Shown here in pieces: positions 1-6,192 of a stretch of DNA of 6,192 nucleotides (position 1 is its first letter; each line of letters starts with the position of its first letter). Under the pieces are notes generated by a model, which was not told the origin of the DNA, did no database searches, and saw only the letters and a list, made by a program, of their open reading frames with translations. Position numbers and translations under genes: made by a program. Where the stretch lies: positions 1-6,192 of the forward strand of contig WTAG01000518.1 of NCBI GenBank assembly GCA_013139755.1. Direction: 5' to 3'. The DNA is from Methylomarinum sp. (GTDB lineage: Bacteria > Pseudomonadota > Gammaproteobacteria > Methylococcales > Methylomonadaceae).

Positions 1-70
1 CTCAATCAAAAAAAACAAATCATCGACCAAGAAAAAAGCTCCCCTCCAAATAACTCCCCGCTTCCTGCGG

Positions 71-95
71 TTTCAATGTTGTAACAACGTTGAAA
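71..95 (-). other. Leader hairpin just downstream of the stable-RNA promoter
   Basis: A near-perfect inverted repeat has 11-base arms at 71-81 and 85-95 around a 3-base loop. The single mismatch can pair as G-U on one strand. On the minus strand it begins about 2 bases after the predicted transcription start, so it would form a stem at the 5' end of the leader RNA. It is followed by a smaller stem, CCGC/GCGG, at 58-70. The position suits a boxB-like element of an rRNA leader antitermination region, but I see no clear boxA (TGCTCTTT-like) before the window ends. No T-run follows on either strand, so an intrinsic terminator is unlikely. Confidence 0.5.
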
Positions 96-96
96 G

Positions 97-132
97 AAGG
101 GCGCATTCTACAGCACCCTGAACTTTCGTCAA
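97..132 (-). promoter_or_regulatory. Probable stable-RNA (rrn P1-like) promoter firing out of the left edge
   Basis: On the minus strand a -35 box TTGACG (132-127) is followed by a 16-bp spacer, a -10 box TAGAAT (110-105) and a GC-rich discriminator GCGCCC (104-99). The predicted start is near 97. A strong -35, a 16-bp spacer and a GCGCC-type discriminator are the known hallmarks of gammaproteobacterial rRNA P1 promoters under stringent (ppGpp/DksA) and growth-rate control. The DNA just upstream (about 133-170, the end of tyrS) is A+T rich and could act as an UP element. The -35 box overlaps the tyrS stop codon (129-131). The target lies outside the window; by analogy with the pseudomonad order tyrZ-16S I infer an rRNA operon, with a tRNA operon as the alternative. 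Confidence 0.68.
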
Positions 133-1325
133 GCTTTTATTTCTACTTTGGCAAATTTTCTTTTTCCCACTTGGTAAACCTGTGTTGTTCCTGCCTCAAC
201 AACTAACTTTGGGTCAGCAATCTTTTCACCGTCAATTTTTACTGCACCCTGCTTAATCATGCGCATTGCATCCGATGTACTTTTAGTTAGCCCTGCACTT
301 TTTAACAAATTTGCAATTGCAAATCTACCGCCTTCAGCTTGTAAAGTAACTTCATCCATCTCATCCGGAATGGCTCCGCGCTGGAATCGTGCTTCAAAAT
401 TTTCCAAGGCCTTTTTTGCGGCCGAAGCTCCATGAAACCTTTCCACAATTTCTTGCGCCAAACTCACTTTATAGTTTCGTGGATTTGCCCCTTCATCACA
501 CGCTTGCATCCACTGCTCAATCTCCCCCATATGCCTAAAACTTAACAATTCAAAATATCGCCACATCAAATCATCTGATATAGACATTATTTTGCCAAAC
601 ATATCATCAAATGGATCTGCAATCCCTATATAGTTATTAAGTGACTTGGACATTTTCTGCACACCATCCAACCCTTCTAATATAGGCATGGTTAAAACTG
701 TCTGCGGCTTTTGCCCATAGGTCTCTTGCAACTGACGCCCAACTAATAAATTAAATTTCTGATCTGTACCACCCAGCTCCACATCTGCTTTCATGACAAC
801 GGAATCATACCCTTGCATCAATGGATATAAAAACTCATGAATTGCAATTGACTGACCACCCTTATAGCGTTTACTAAAATCATCCCTTTCAAGCATTCTT
901 GCCACCGTATGCTTAGCCGCTATCTGTATTAAATCTGCAGAAGAGACTTTATCCATCCATGTAGAATTAAATACAATTTGGGTTTTATCTGGGTCTAGAA
1001 TTTTAAAAACTTGCTCTTGATAGCTTTTAGCATTATCCAACACATCCTCTTTTGTTAAAGGCTTACGAGTTACATTCTTGCCTGTTGGGTCGCCAATCAT
1101 TCCGGTGAAATCACCAATCAGAAACTGTACATCATGGCCAAAATCTTGAAACTGTTTTAACTTATTAATTAGTACTGTATGCCCTAAATGCAAGTCTGGC
1201 GCTGTAGGATCAAAACCTGCCTTAATGATCAAAGGACGGCCTTCTTCCAATTTTTTTACAAACTCGGATTCAACTAAAATCTCATCAGCCCCACGCTTAA
1301 GCTGCTCCAGTACTTCTTTATGCAC
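129..1325 (-). CDS. tyrS: Tyrosyl-tRNA synthetase (TyrZ-type)
   Basis: Cytosolic class I aminoacyl-tRNA synthetase that activates tyrosine with ATP and charges tRNA-Tyr. The 398-residue protein is complete. The Rossmann catalytic core carries the HIGH-type signature HLGH at residues 46-49 and KMSKS at 224-228. [13 protein letters not shown] (37-49) and [10 protein letters not shown] (185-194) are typical of the shorter TyrZ branch, as in Pseudomonas, rather than the E. coli TyrS branch of about 424 residues. An S4 RNA-binding domain forms the C-terminus (about 335-398). The start is GTG, supported by a good Shine-Dalgarno sequence and the absence of a better upstream codon. The gene diverges from mepM. 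Its stop codon lies inside the -35 box of the next promoter downstream, and I see no terminator between them, so readthrough into the stable-RNA unit is possible. Confidence 0.98.
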   Translation of the reverse strand: MHKEVLEQLKRGADEILVESEFVKKLEEGRPLIIKAGFDPTAPDLHLGHTVLINKLKQFQDFGHDVQFLIGDFTGMIGDPTGKNVTRKPLTKEDVLDNAKSYQEQVFKILDPDKTQIVFNSTWMDKVSSADLIQIAAKHTVARMLERDDFSKRYKGGQSIAIHEFLYPLMQGYDSVVMKADVELGGTDQKFNLLVGRQLQETYGQKPQTVLTMPILEGLDGVQKMSKSLNNYIGIADPFDDMFGKIMSISDDLMWRYFELLSFRHMGEIEQWMQACDEGANPRNYKVSLAQEIVERFHGASAAKKALENFEARFQRGAIPDEMDEVTLQAEGGRFAIANLLKSAGLTKSTSDAMRMIKQGAVKIDGEKIADPKLVVEAGTTQVYQVGKRKFAKVEIKA

Positions 1326-1329
1326 AATT

Positions 1330-1335
1330 CTCTCC
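1330..1335 (-). promoter_or_regulatory. Ribosome binding site fixing the GTG start of tyrS
   Basis: The minus strand reads GGAGAG, with AATT between it and the GTG codon. This spacing is close to ideal and supports GTG at 1325 as the start. Confidence 0.7.
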
Positions 1336-1354
1336 AGATCAATATATTTACCCT

Positions 1355-1360
1355 ATTATA
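1355..1360 (-). promoter_or_regulatory. Candidate -10 box for tyrS
   Basis: A perfect TATAAT on the minus strand would give a start near 1348 and a 5' leader of roughly 22 bases that includes the tyrS ribosome binding site. The -35 region at 17-18 bp spacing (around TTCTGG) matches the consensus poorly, so the promoter may be weak or activator-dependent. The leader is too short for a T-box or attenuator. Confidence 0.42.
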
Positions 1361-1402
1361 TGTTCATTGAACCAATCCCCAGAAAAAAATATTTCTTTAG
1401 TC

Positions 1403-1408
1403 TATAAT
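1403..1408 (+). promoter_or_regulatory. Candidate -10 box for mepM-anmK
   Basis: A perfect TATAAT on the plus strand lies in the 153-bp divergent region, about 70 bases before mepM. No convincing -35 sits at 16-18 bp; the TTGAAC at 1367-1372 is too far away (30 bp). TATTAT at 1416-1421 is an alternative -10. The whole region is AT-rich, so chance matches are likely. Confidence 0.28.
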
Positions 1409-1478
1409 TAACCTATATTATTTAAGACTCTTTTACCCTTATTGCGTCTTTAAACTCACCACCTGGTCAAATAGATAC

Positions 1479-2792
1479 GTGAAAAATAAATCATATAAAA
1501 CATTATTTTTAGGTGTCAGCTTTGCTGTCGTTGCTACTGCAAGTTATGCGCTCATATCACCTAATGACATCGAGACTGACTTCAACAACTCTGTGCTTGC
1601 TATTCCTGCCATTGAATCAGAGCCAGCCTCTATCTCTGTTAACAACCCTGTTCTTGCCAAATTAGAACCTATCACTGCAACTCAGTTTAAAGAACTTACT
1701 CATAAAGTGAAAAAAGGGGAAAGCCTTTCTACCATTTTTTCAAAGCTTGATCTGAGCAAATCTGATTTACACCACATTATTCATGCTAATGATTTAGGCA
1801 AACAATTTGCTTCTATCTCTCCAGGTAAACATTTAGTTGCAAATACTGACTCCGACGGTCAACTACAACAGCTTAGCTATAAAAAGAACGCTATCGAAAC
1901 ACTTAAAGCCACTCGTATTGATGATAGCTTTAATGTTGAGATTGTTAGCAAGCCTATAGAACGCAGAATTGCCAGCACTCAATCCACAATTGACTCATCT
2001 TTATTTCTTGATGCTAAAAAAGCAGGTCTTTCAGACAAACTTATTATGCAATTAGCTAATATTTTTGCCTGGGATATTGATTTTGCTCTCAACTTACGTA
2101 AAGGCGATCAATTTACCGTTGTTTATGAAAGACTATTTGTTGACGGTAAAGAAATTAACTCAGGTAATATCATATCTGCTGAGTTTGTGAATCAAGGCCA
2201 CTCATTTACAGCAGTTAGATTTGAAGATAAAAAAGGCGACGCAAGTTACTTTACGCCCGACGGCAAAAGTATGCGCAAAGCTTTTTTACGTACACCTGTT
2301 GATTTTGCTCGCATCAGCTCACACTTTAATTTAAAAAGAAAACACCCTGTTTTAAACAGAATTCGTGCTCACAAGGGTGTGGATTACGCTGCCAAAACAG
2401 GCACCCCCATTAAAACAACCGGCGATGGTAAAATTGTTTTCCGTGGTCGTAAAGGGGGTTACGGTAGAGTTGTGATTGTTCAACATGGTCAAAAATACAG
2501 CTCCCTTTATGCCCACATGTCCAATTATAAAAGAGGACAAAAAACAGGGACTCGCGTTAAACAAGGTCAGGTTATTGGTTATGTTGGGAAATCAGGCTTA
2601 GCAACTGGCGCTCATCTGCATTATGAATTTCGAGTTAATGGCGTCCACAGAAACCCTTTAACCGTTAAATTACCACATGCAAAACCAATTAAAAAATCGC
2701 TATTGGCTGAATTTAAATCACAAACCCAACCATTACTTGCTCAGCTTAATACAGTAAAATCTAAATCTATACTCGCTCAAAATCAACAATAG
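1479..2792 (+). CDS. mepM: M23 family murein DD-endopeptidase, MepM-like
   Basis: Zinc metallopeptidase expected to cut peptidoglycan cross-links during wall expansion; it acts in the periplasm, exported or anchored by its N-terminus. At 437 residues it is close to E. coli MepM. An N-terminal hydrophobic segment (about 8-27) looks like a signal anchor or uncleaved signal. A LysM/OapA-like domain follows (about 74-120, starting HKVKKGESLSTIF), then a second regulatory domain (about 173-270) and the LytM/M23 domain (about 280-395). The zinc and catalytic motifs are intact: HKGVDY (H298, D302), YAH (H346) and HLHYE (H379, H381). The C-terminal tail is basic and low in complexity. The start is GTG with no recognisable Shine-Dalgarno sequence; an in-frame TTG at 1443 is possible but would put extra residues before the signal. 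anmK follows after one base, so the two genes are probably co-transcribed. MepM is the best name by domain order, but substrate specificity is inferred. Confidence 0.93.
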   Translation: MKNKSYKTLFLGVSFAVVATASYALISPNDIETDFNNSVLAIPAIESEPASISVNNPVLAKLEPITATQFKELTHKVKKGESLSTIFSKLDLSKSDLHHIIHANDLGKQFASISPGKHLVANTDSDGQLQQLSYKKNAIETLKATRIDDSFNVEIVSKPIERRIASTQSTIDSSLFLDAKKAGLSDKLIMQLANIFAWDIDFALNLRKGDQFTVVYERLFVDGKEINSGNIISAEFVNQGHSFTAVRFEDKKGDASYFTPDGKSMRKAFLRTPVDFARISSHFNLKRKHPVLNRIRAHKGVDYAAKTGTPIKTTGDGKIVFRGRKGGYGRVVIVQHGQKYSSLYAHMSNYKRGQKTGTRVKQGQVIGYVGKSGLATGAHLHYEFRVNGVHRNPLTVKLPHAKPIKKSLLAEFKSQTQPLLAQLNTVKSKSILAQNQQ

Positions 2793-2793
2793 A

Positions 2794-3927
2794 GTGTCCG
2801 AGCTTTATATTGGATTAATGTCAGGAACCAGCCTCGATGGCATCGATGCTGGCCTGGTTGAATTTAAAGAGAACAAAATTCAACTCATTGCTTTTGATTA
2901 CCAGCCATTTTCTGACATTATTAAAAATAACATTCAACGCCTGTCCCAACCAGACCAACCCATTCTTCTTAAAGACTATGGTTCGCTTGATACGCAACTA
3001 GGCTTATTATTCGCTGAAGCAAGTAATAATCTATTAAATAAAGCCAATATCCCCAACTCAGCAGTGACCGCCATAGGCAGTCACGGACAAACCATATACC
3101 ATGCACCGGAAATAGACTCTGCATTCTCCCTGCAAATTGGTGATCCTAATATCATTGCTGAAAAAACAGGAATTACTACGGTAGCTGACTTTCGCAGAAG
3201 AGATATTGCTTTAGGCGGGCAAGGTGCTCCCTTAGTTCCTGCATTTCATCAAGCTATCTTTAGTCAAATTTTTGATTTATCCAAGAAGAATATTTGTGTT
3301 GTAAACATTGGCGGCATTGCCAATATCACTTACCTATCAGCCAATAAAGCTATTGGCTTTGATACGGGACCTGGCAACACATTGATGGATTACTGGATAC
3401 ATAAAAATTTAAATAAGGCTTATGATAAAAACGGGGCTTGGGCAAAATCAGGCAAAGTACTCACTGATACTCTCACTCATTTAAAACAAGACCCTTACTT
3501 CCAACTAAACCCACCTAAAAGCACTGGTAAAGAATATTTTTCGCCTGCTTGGCTTAATGAGAAAATAAGTGTCACTTCAAACTGCAAAGCTGAAGACATT
3601 CAAACCACCCTTTGCCAATTAACCGCAGAAACAATTACTGATTCGATTGATCAACATGCCCCACTAACTGACCACACGCTAATCTGCGGTGGCGGCATGC
3701 ATAATGAATATCTGATTGATTTAATACAGCAAGGTTTAAATCATCCGGTGTCGTCAACCGCAGCGTTCGGTATTAATCCAGATCATGTTGAGGCAATGGC
3801 ATTTGCTTGGCTAGCCAAGCAAACCATGAATAATTTGCCTGGCAACCTTACAGAGGTAACAGGCGCTGAAGCACCTGCTATTTTAGGCGGGGTTTATCCT
3901 GGAAAAAATACTTTAAACCGAAAATGA
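2794..3927 (+). CDS. anmK: Anhydro-N-acetylmuramic acid kinase
   Basis: Cytosolic sugar kinase that opens the 1,6-anhydro ring of anhydro-MurNAc and phosphorylates it with ATP to MurNAc-6-phosphate, a step in peptidoglycan recycling. The 377 residues are full length for the family. Visible signatures are [12 protein letters not shown] (7-18), [11 protein letters not shown] (95-105), [19 protein letters not shown] (131-149), [11 protein letters not shown] (171-181), FDTGPGN (189-195) and [10 protein letters not shown] (298-307). D190 in FDTGPGN corresponds to the catalytic aspartate described in Pseudomonas AnmK. The start is GTG, one base after the mepM stop. A later ATG at 2818 would delete the N-terminal GLM of the glycine-rich motif and is rejected. 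No Shine-Dalgarno sequence is evident, so translation is probably coupled to mepM. The last 15 bases overlap the end of erpA on the other strand. Confidence 0.97.
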   Translation: MSELYIGLMSGTSLDGIDAGLVEFKENKIQLIAFDYQPFSDIIKNNIQRLSQPDQPILLKDYGSLDTQLGLLFAEASNNLLNKANIPNSAVTAIGSHGQTIYHAPEIDSAFSLQIGDPNIIAEKTGITTVADFRRRDIALGGQGAPLVPAFHQAIFSQIFDLSKKNICVVNIGGIANITYLSANKAIGFDTGPGNTLMDYWIHKNLNKAYDKNGAWAKSGKVLTDTLTHLKQDPYFQLNPPKSTGKEYFSPAWLNEKISVTSNCKAEDIQTTLCQLTAETITDSIDQHAPLTDHTLICGGGMHNEYLIDLIQQGLNHPVSSTAAFGINPDHVEAMAFAWLAKQTMNNLPGNLTEVTGAEAPAILGGVYPGKNTLNRK

Positions 3928-4245
3928 AGACCCACAACCACAAGTAGTACTGGCATTTGGGTTTCTAATTACAAATTGAGCGCCTGATACATCTTCCTTG
4001 TAATCTATTTCAGCTCCATTTAAGTACTGTACACTCATTGAGTCGATTAAAACAGTGACACCACCATTTGCAATTTGAGTATCATCTTCACTGACCTCTT
4101 CATCAAAAGTAAAGCCATACTGAAAGCCAGAACAACCACCGCCAGAGATATAAACCCTAAGCTTCAAGTTATCGTTACCTTCTTCAGCAATTAAAGCACC
4201 TACTTTTTCAGCAGCGCTATCTGTAAAAATAATTGGTTCAGCCAT
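3913..4245 (-). CDS. erpA: A-type Fe-S cluster carrier ErpA
   Basis: Small cytosolic carrier that accepts Fe-S clusters from the assembly scaffold and passes them to apo-targets; in E. coli it is essential for IspG/IspH and respiratory enzymes. The protein has 110 residues (E. coli about 114) and one HesB/IscA domain. All three cluster-ligand cysteines are present: C38 in [10 protein letters not shown], and C102 and C104 in TCGCGSSF. The [10 protein letters not shown] stretch and the acidic middle favour ErpA over IscA or SufA, as does the tyrS/anmK/argC neighbourhood. The ATG is preceded by GGAA at 8 bases. The 3' end overlaps anmK by 15 bp in convergent orientation. It appears to have its own promoter within the 63-bp gap after argC. 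Confidence 0.95.
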   Translation of the reverse strand: MAEPIIFTDSAAEKVGALIAEEGNDNLKLRVYISGGGCSGFQYGFTFDEEVSEDDTQIANGGVTVLIDSMSVQYLNGAEIDYKEDVSGAQFVIRNPNASTTCGCGSSFSV

Positions 4246-4276
4246 TCATTTGGTTCCAATAATGTAAAAAAAATTG

Positions 4277-4305
4277 ATTATGTCAATACCCAGCGTTTTA
4301 GTCAA
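4277..4305 (-). promoter_or_regulatory. Sigma70 promoter of erpA
   Basis: The minus strand carries TTGACT (4305-4300), a 17-bp spacer and CATAAT (4282-4277), each box matching the consensus at five of six bases. The predicted start is near 4270, giving a leader of about 25 bases that includes a T8 tract and the GGAA ribosome binding site. The -35 begins three bases past the argC stop codon, so erpA can be expressed independently of argC. A short inverted repeat, ATTGA-N5-TCAAT (4273-4287), spans the -10. Confidence 0.72.
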
Positions 4306-4309
4306 GAAT
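4286..4309 (-). promoter_or_regulatory. Possible IscR type-1-like operator over the erpA -35
   Basis: I compared this site with the type-1 IscR consensus as I recall it (ATASYYGACTRWWWYAGTCRRSTAT). Read on the plus strand, the 24-base site begins ATACCC and continues G-TTT-T-AGTC-AAG-AAT, matching 21 of 25 positions with a one-base deletion and three mismatches in or near the half-sites. It covers the -35 and spacer, where IscR represses its own promoter in E. coli. IscR control of erpA is known in E. coli. The missing base changes half-site spacing, so true binding is uncertain. Confidence 0.35.
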
Positions 4310-5340
4310 TAGGGATAGAGAGCTACCGTTAACAGCCCCTGCTTTTCATCCAAACCGAACATAATATTCATATTCTGCACCGCTTGACCTGCCGCGCCTT
4401 TCACTAAATTATCAATCACAGACAAAACAACCAGCGTATCACTATCTTGTGGCTGATGAATCGCAATCTGACATTTATTACTCCCTCGAACATTGCGTGT
4501 ATCTGGGTGCGAACCTTGTGGCAGCACATCTACAAACCGTTCATTCTGGTACCGCTGCTCAAATAACGCCTGCACATCACTCACATCGCCTGTAATCCTG
4601 CCATACAAAGTCGCATGAATGCCTCGAATCATCGGTGTTAAATGAGGGACAAAGGTCAAGCCCACCAAATTATTAGCAGCCTGTTCTAAACCTTGTGTGA
4701 TCTCAGGTAAATGCCTATGACCTGCAACTGCATAAGCCTTAAAACTTTCCCCTGTTTCACTCATCAATGCTGATACTTGCGCTGAACGCCCTGCTCCACT
4801 AACGCCAGATTTTACATCAGCAATTAAATGTGAAAAATCAATCAGCTTATTTTCAATTAAAGGTAAAAAACCCAATTGTACAGCGGTTGGATAACATCCA
4901 GGACATGCCAAAAGATTAGCCTGCTTAATGGCTTCCCGGTTGATTTCAGGCAAGCCATAAACAGCGTCGGCGATTAAATCAGGGCACGCGTGATCCATTC
5001 CGTACCATTTGGACCATTCCTTATCATCTTTAATCCTAAAATCAGCTGATAAATCAATCACCTTAACCTTACGCGCCAATAGCTGTTCTGCCATTAACAT
5101 TGCAGTTCCATTAGGTGTCGCAAAGAAAACCACATCACATTCTGCTAACGCCTCTACATCTGGCACAGTAAAAACCACATCACATAAACCGCGCAAACTG
5201 GGATATAAGGAATCAACACGTTGACCGGCATCTGAACGTGAAGTCACTACCCCAACCTCTACCTCTGGATGTAAAACCAAGATACGTAATAACTCAACAC
5301 CTGTATACCCGGTTCCCCCTACTATTGCTGCACGAATCAT
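4309..5340 (-). CDS. argC: N-acetyl-gamma-glutamyl-phosphate reductase
   Basis: Cytosolic NADPH-dependent enzyme of arginine biosynthesis that reduces N-acetyl-glutamyl-5-phosphate to the semialdehyde. The 343-residue length is typical of the non-fused type-1 family. The N-terminal nucleotide-binding loop [14 protein letters not shown] covers residues 8-21. FFATPNG (72-78) and the active-site motif ACPGCYPT (145-152) follow, with C149 as the catalytic cysteine. SGVSGAGRS (178-186) and AGHRHLPEI (206-214) come next; one of H208/H210 is the expected catalytic histidine. The ATG start gives the expected glycine-loop position, though the ribosome binding site is weak. The gene lies upstream of erpA in the same direction with no visible terminator between them, so a joint transcript is possible. 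I see no ArgR-type palindrome in the 81-bp upstream region, nor a convincing argC promoter. Confidence 0.97.
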   Translation of the reverse strand: MIRAAIVGGTGYTGVELLRILVLHPEVEVGVVTSRSDAGQRVDSLYPSLRGLCDVVFTVPDVEALAECDVVFFATPNGTAMLMAEQLLARKVKVIDLSADFRIKDDKEWSKWYGMDHACPDLIADAVYGLPEINREAIKQANLLACPGCYPTAVQLGFLPLIENKLIDFSHLIADVKSGVSGAGRSAQVSALMSETGESFKAYAVAGHRHLPEITQGLEQAANNLVGLTFVPHLTPMIRGIHATLYGRITGDVSDVQALFEQRYQNERFVDVLPQGSHPDTRNVRGSNKCQIAIHQPQDSDTLVVLSVIDNLVKGAAGQAVQNMNIMFGLDEKQGLLTVALYP

Positions 5341-5377
5341 GTTCTTTTAACCTACTTATACTTAACTAAATAATACA

Positions 5378-5383
5378 TATAAT
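5378..5383 (+). promoter_or_regulatory. Candidate -10 box for the quinone oxidoreductase gene
   Basis: A perfect TATAAT on the plus strand lies in the AT-rich divergent gap (5341-5421). At 17-bp spacing the -35 would be CTTATA, a poor match. The implied start near 5390 leaves a leader of about 32 bases. Base composition makes chance matches likely. Confidence 0.3.
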
Positions 5384-5421
5384 ACCTGTTATGATTATTA
5401 AAAAGGTTAATTTTATAAATT

Positions 5422-6192
5422 ATGCTTGCCATTGAAATAAATAATGCTATTTTGCAGCCTATACAACGCCCTACACCTACGCCATCGGCAACTGATGTAT
5501 TAATTAAGGTTTTTGCAGCCGGTGTCAATAGACCCGATGTTATGCAACGCATAGGTTTATACCCAGCTCCTACGGGTGCATCAGATATTCCTGGCTTAGA
5601 AGTTTCTGGCACAGTTGTTAAAGTAGGACATCGTGTCAACCATATTAAAGAAGGCGATAAAGTCTGCGCGCTAGTCACTGGCGGTGGTTATGCTGAATAC
5701 TGTACAGCCCACGCTGAATTATGTCTTCCCATTCCTGATCACTTTGACTTTATTCAAGCAGCGGCTCTACCCGAAACATTCTTCACTGTTTGGAGTAATC
5801 TTTTTGATCGCGCCCAACTGGCCAAAAATGAGACCCTGCTAATTCACGGTGGCAGTAGTGGTATTGGAACAACAGCTATACAACTGGCAAAAGCCTTTGG
5901 CGCCAAAGTATTTGTTACTGCTGGAAGCGATGATAAATGTGCTTTTTGCACTAAACTGGGCGCTGATGAGGCCATCAACTATAAAACACAGAATTTTGTA
6001 AACGAGATAAAAACAATCACCCAAGGAAAAGGCGTTAACGTTATATTAGATATGATTGGCGGTGACTACTTTCCTCGCAACTTAAAATGCATGGACTTTG
6101 ATGCCAGGCTAGTGCAAATAGCCATTCAAAACGGGCCTAAATCAGAGATAAACCTGCTGCCGATTATGCTTAAACGTCTAACCATTACAGGG
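5422..6192 (+). CDS. NAD(P)H quinone oxidoreductase, PIG3-type, 3' end cut off
   Basis: Zinc-independent medium-chain dehydrogenase/reductase of the quinone oxidoreductase (PIG3-like) group, a cytosolic NADPH-dependent enzyme whose physiological substrate is uncertain. An open frame of 257 codons runs to the window edge; family members have about 325 residues, so roughly the last fifth is missing. The GroES-like domain contains AAGVNRPDVMQRIGLYP (32-48) and ASDIPGLEVSGTV (53-65), both characteristic. The Rossmann domain opens with LLIHGGSSGIGTTAIQLAKAFGA (139-161), where GGSSGIG (143-149) binds the dinucleotide. No structural-zinc cysteine cluster is seen. The N-terminus is slightly short: the usual glycine-proline turn between the first strand and the LQP segment appears missing. 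The ATG has no well-spaced Shine-Dalgarno sequence (AAAGG is about 15 bases away). The gene diverges from argC. Confidence 0.93.
   Translation, partial: MLAIEINNAILQPIQRPTPTPSATDVLIKVFAAGVNRPDVMQRIGLYPAPTGASDIPGLEVSGTVVKVGHRVNHIKEGDKVCALVTGGGYAEYCTAHAELCLPIPDHFDFIQAAALPETFFTVWSNLFDRAQLAKNETLLIHGGSSGIGTTAIQLAKAFGAKVFVTAGSDDKCAFCTKLGADEAINYKTQNFVNEIKTITQGKGVNVILDMIGGDYFPRNLKCMDFDARLVQIAIQNGPKSEINLLPIMLKRLTITG

Noticed and set aside
33..70. Possible intrinsic terminator near CCGC/GCGG and the nearby A/T runs
   Set aside because: The four-base-pair stem is not adjacent to a T-run on either strand.
98..119. Inverted repeat AGGGCGC/GCACCCT resembling a tyrS terminator stem
   Set aside because: No T-run follows, and the bases are better explained as the -10 and discriminator of the stable-RNA promoter.
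1225..1407. Plus-strand open frame of 60 codons antisense to the tyrS start
   Set aside because: It is a shadow of tyrS with no domain, ribosome binding site or recognisable product.
4273..4287. FNR box at the erpA promoter
   Set aside because: The half-sites TTGA and TCAA are separated by five bases rather than the six of the FNR consensus.
5126..5185. Two identical 15-base copies (AAAACCACATCACAT) 45 bases apart within argC
   Set aside because: They encode the same short CDVVF peptide at residues 53-57 and 68-72 of ArgC; coding coincidence is the simplest explanation, with no further copies seen.
5341..5421. ArgR operator upstream of argC
   Set aside because: No pair of TGAAT/ATTCA half-sites is present; only AT-rich sequence is seen.
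5352..5678. Minus-strand open frame of 108 codons
   Set aside because: It lies antisense to the quinone oxidoreductase gene, whose frame is clearly conserved.

Overview
This is an ordinary chromosomal housekeeping segment, most likely from a gammaproteobacterium with an AT-rich genome. The evidence is the protein sequences and the gene order: a TyrZ-type tyrS diverges from a mepM-anmK pair, which converges on erpA with argC behind it. From memory of Pseudomonas aeruginosa, a similar cluster lies beside an rRNA operon. Genus cannot be fixed from the window. No mobile element, CRISPR array, tRNA or rRNA gene is present within it.

Layout. Positions 1-128 hold no gene, but on the minus strand they carry what looks like a stable-RNA promoter. 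Its -35 box reuses the tyrS stop codon, and it fires out of the left edge, probably into a 16S rRNA operon. Positions 129-1325 are tyrS (minus). A 153-bp divergent intergenic region follows. Next come mepM (1479-2792, plus) and anmK (2794-3927, plus), separated by one base. anmK runs tail to tail into erpA (3913-4245, minus) with a 15-bp overlap. argC (4309-5340, minus) lies upstream of erpA. A well-formed sigma70 promoter with an IscR type-1-like sequence sits in the 63-bp argC-erpA gap. After an 81-bp AT-rich divergent gap, a quinone oxidoreductase gene (5422 onward, plus) runs off the right edge with about four fifths of its length visible.

How the genes fit together. mepM and anmK form a cell-wall unit: an envelope endopeptidase that opens peptidoglycan cross-links, and a cytosolic kinase that salvages anhydro-MurNAc from turned-over wall. 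tyrS with the outward stable-RNA promoter forms a translation block. erpA (Fe-S delivery) and argC (arginine synthesis) are co-oriented, but erpA appears to have its own promoter, possibly Fe-S-responsive.

I found no evidence of an undescribed system. The most informative signals are regulatory: the rrn-like promoter at the left edge and the erpA promoter/operator region.
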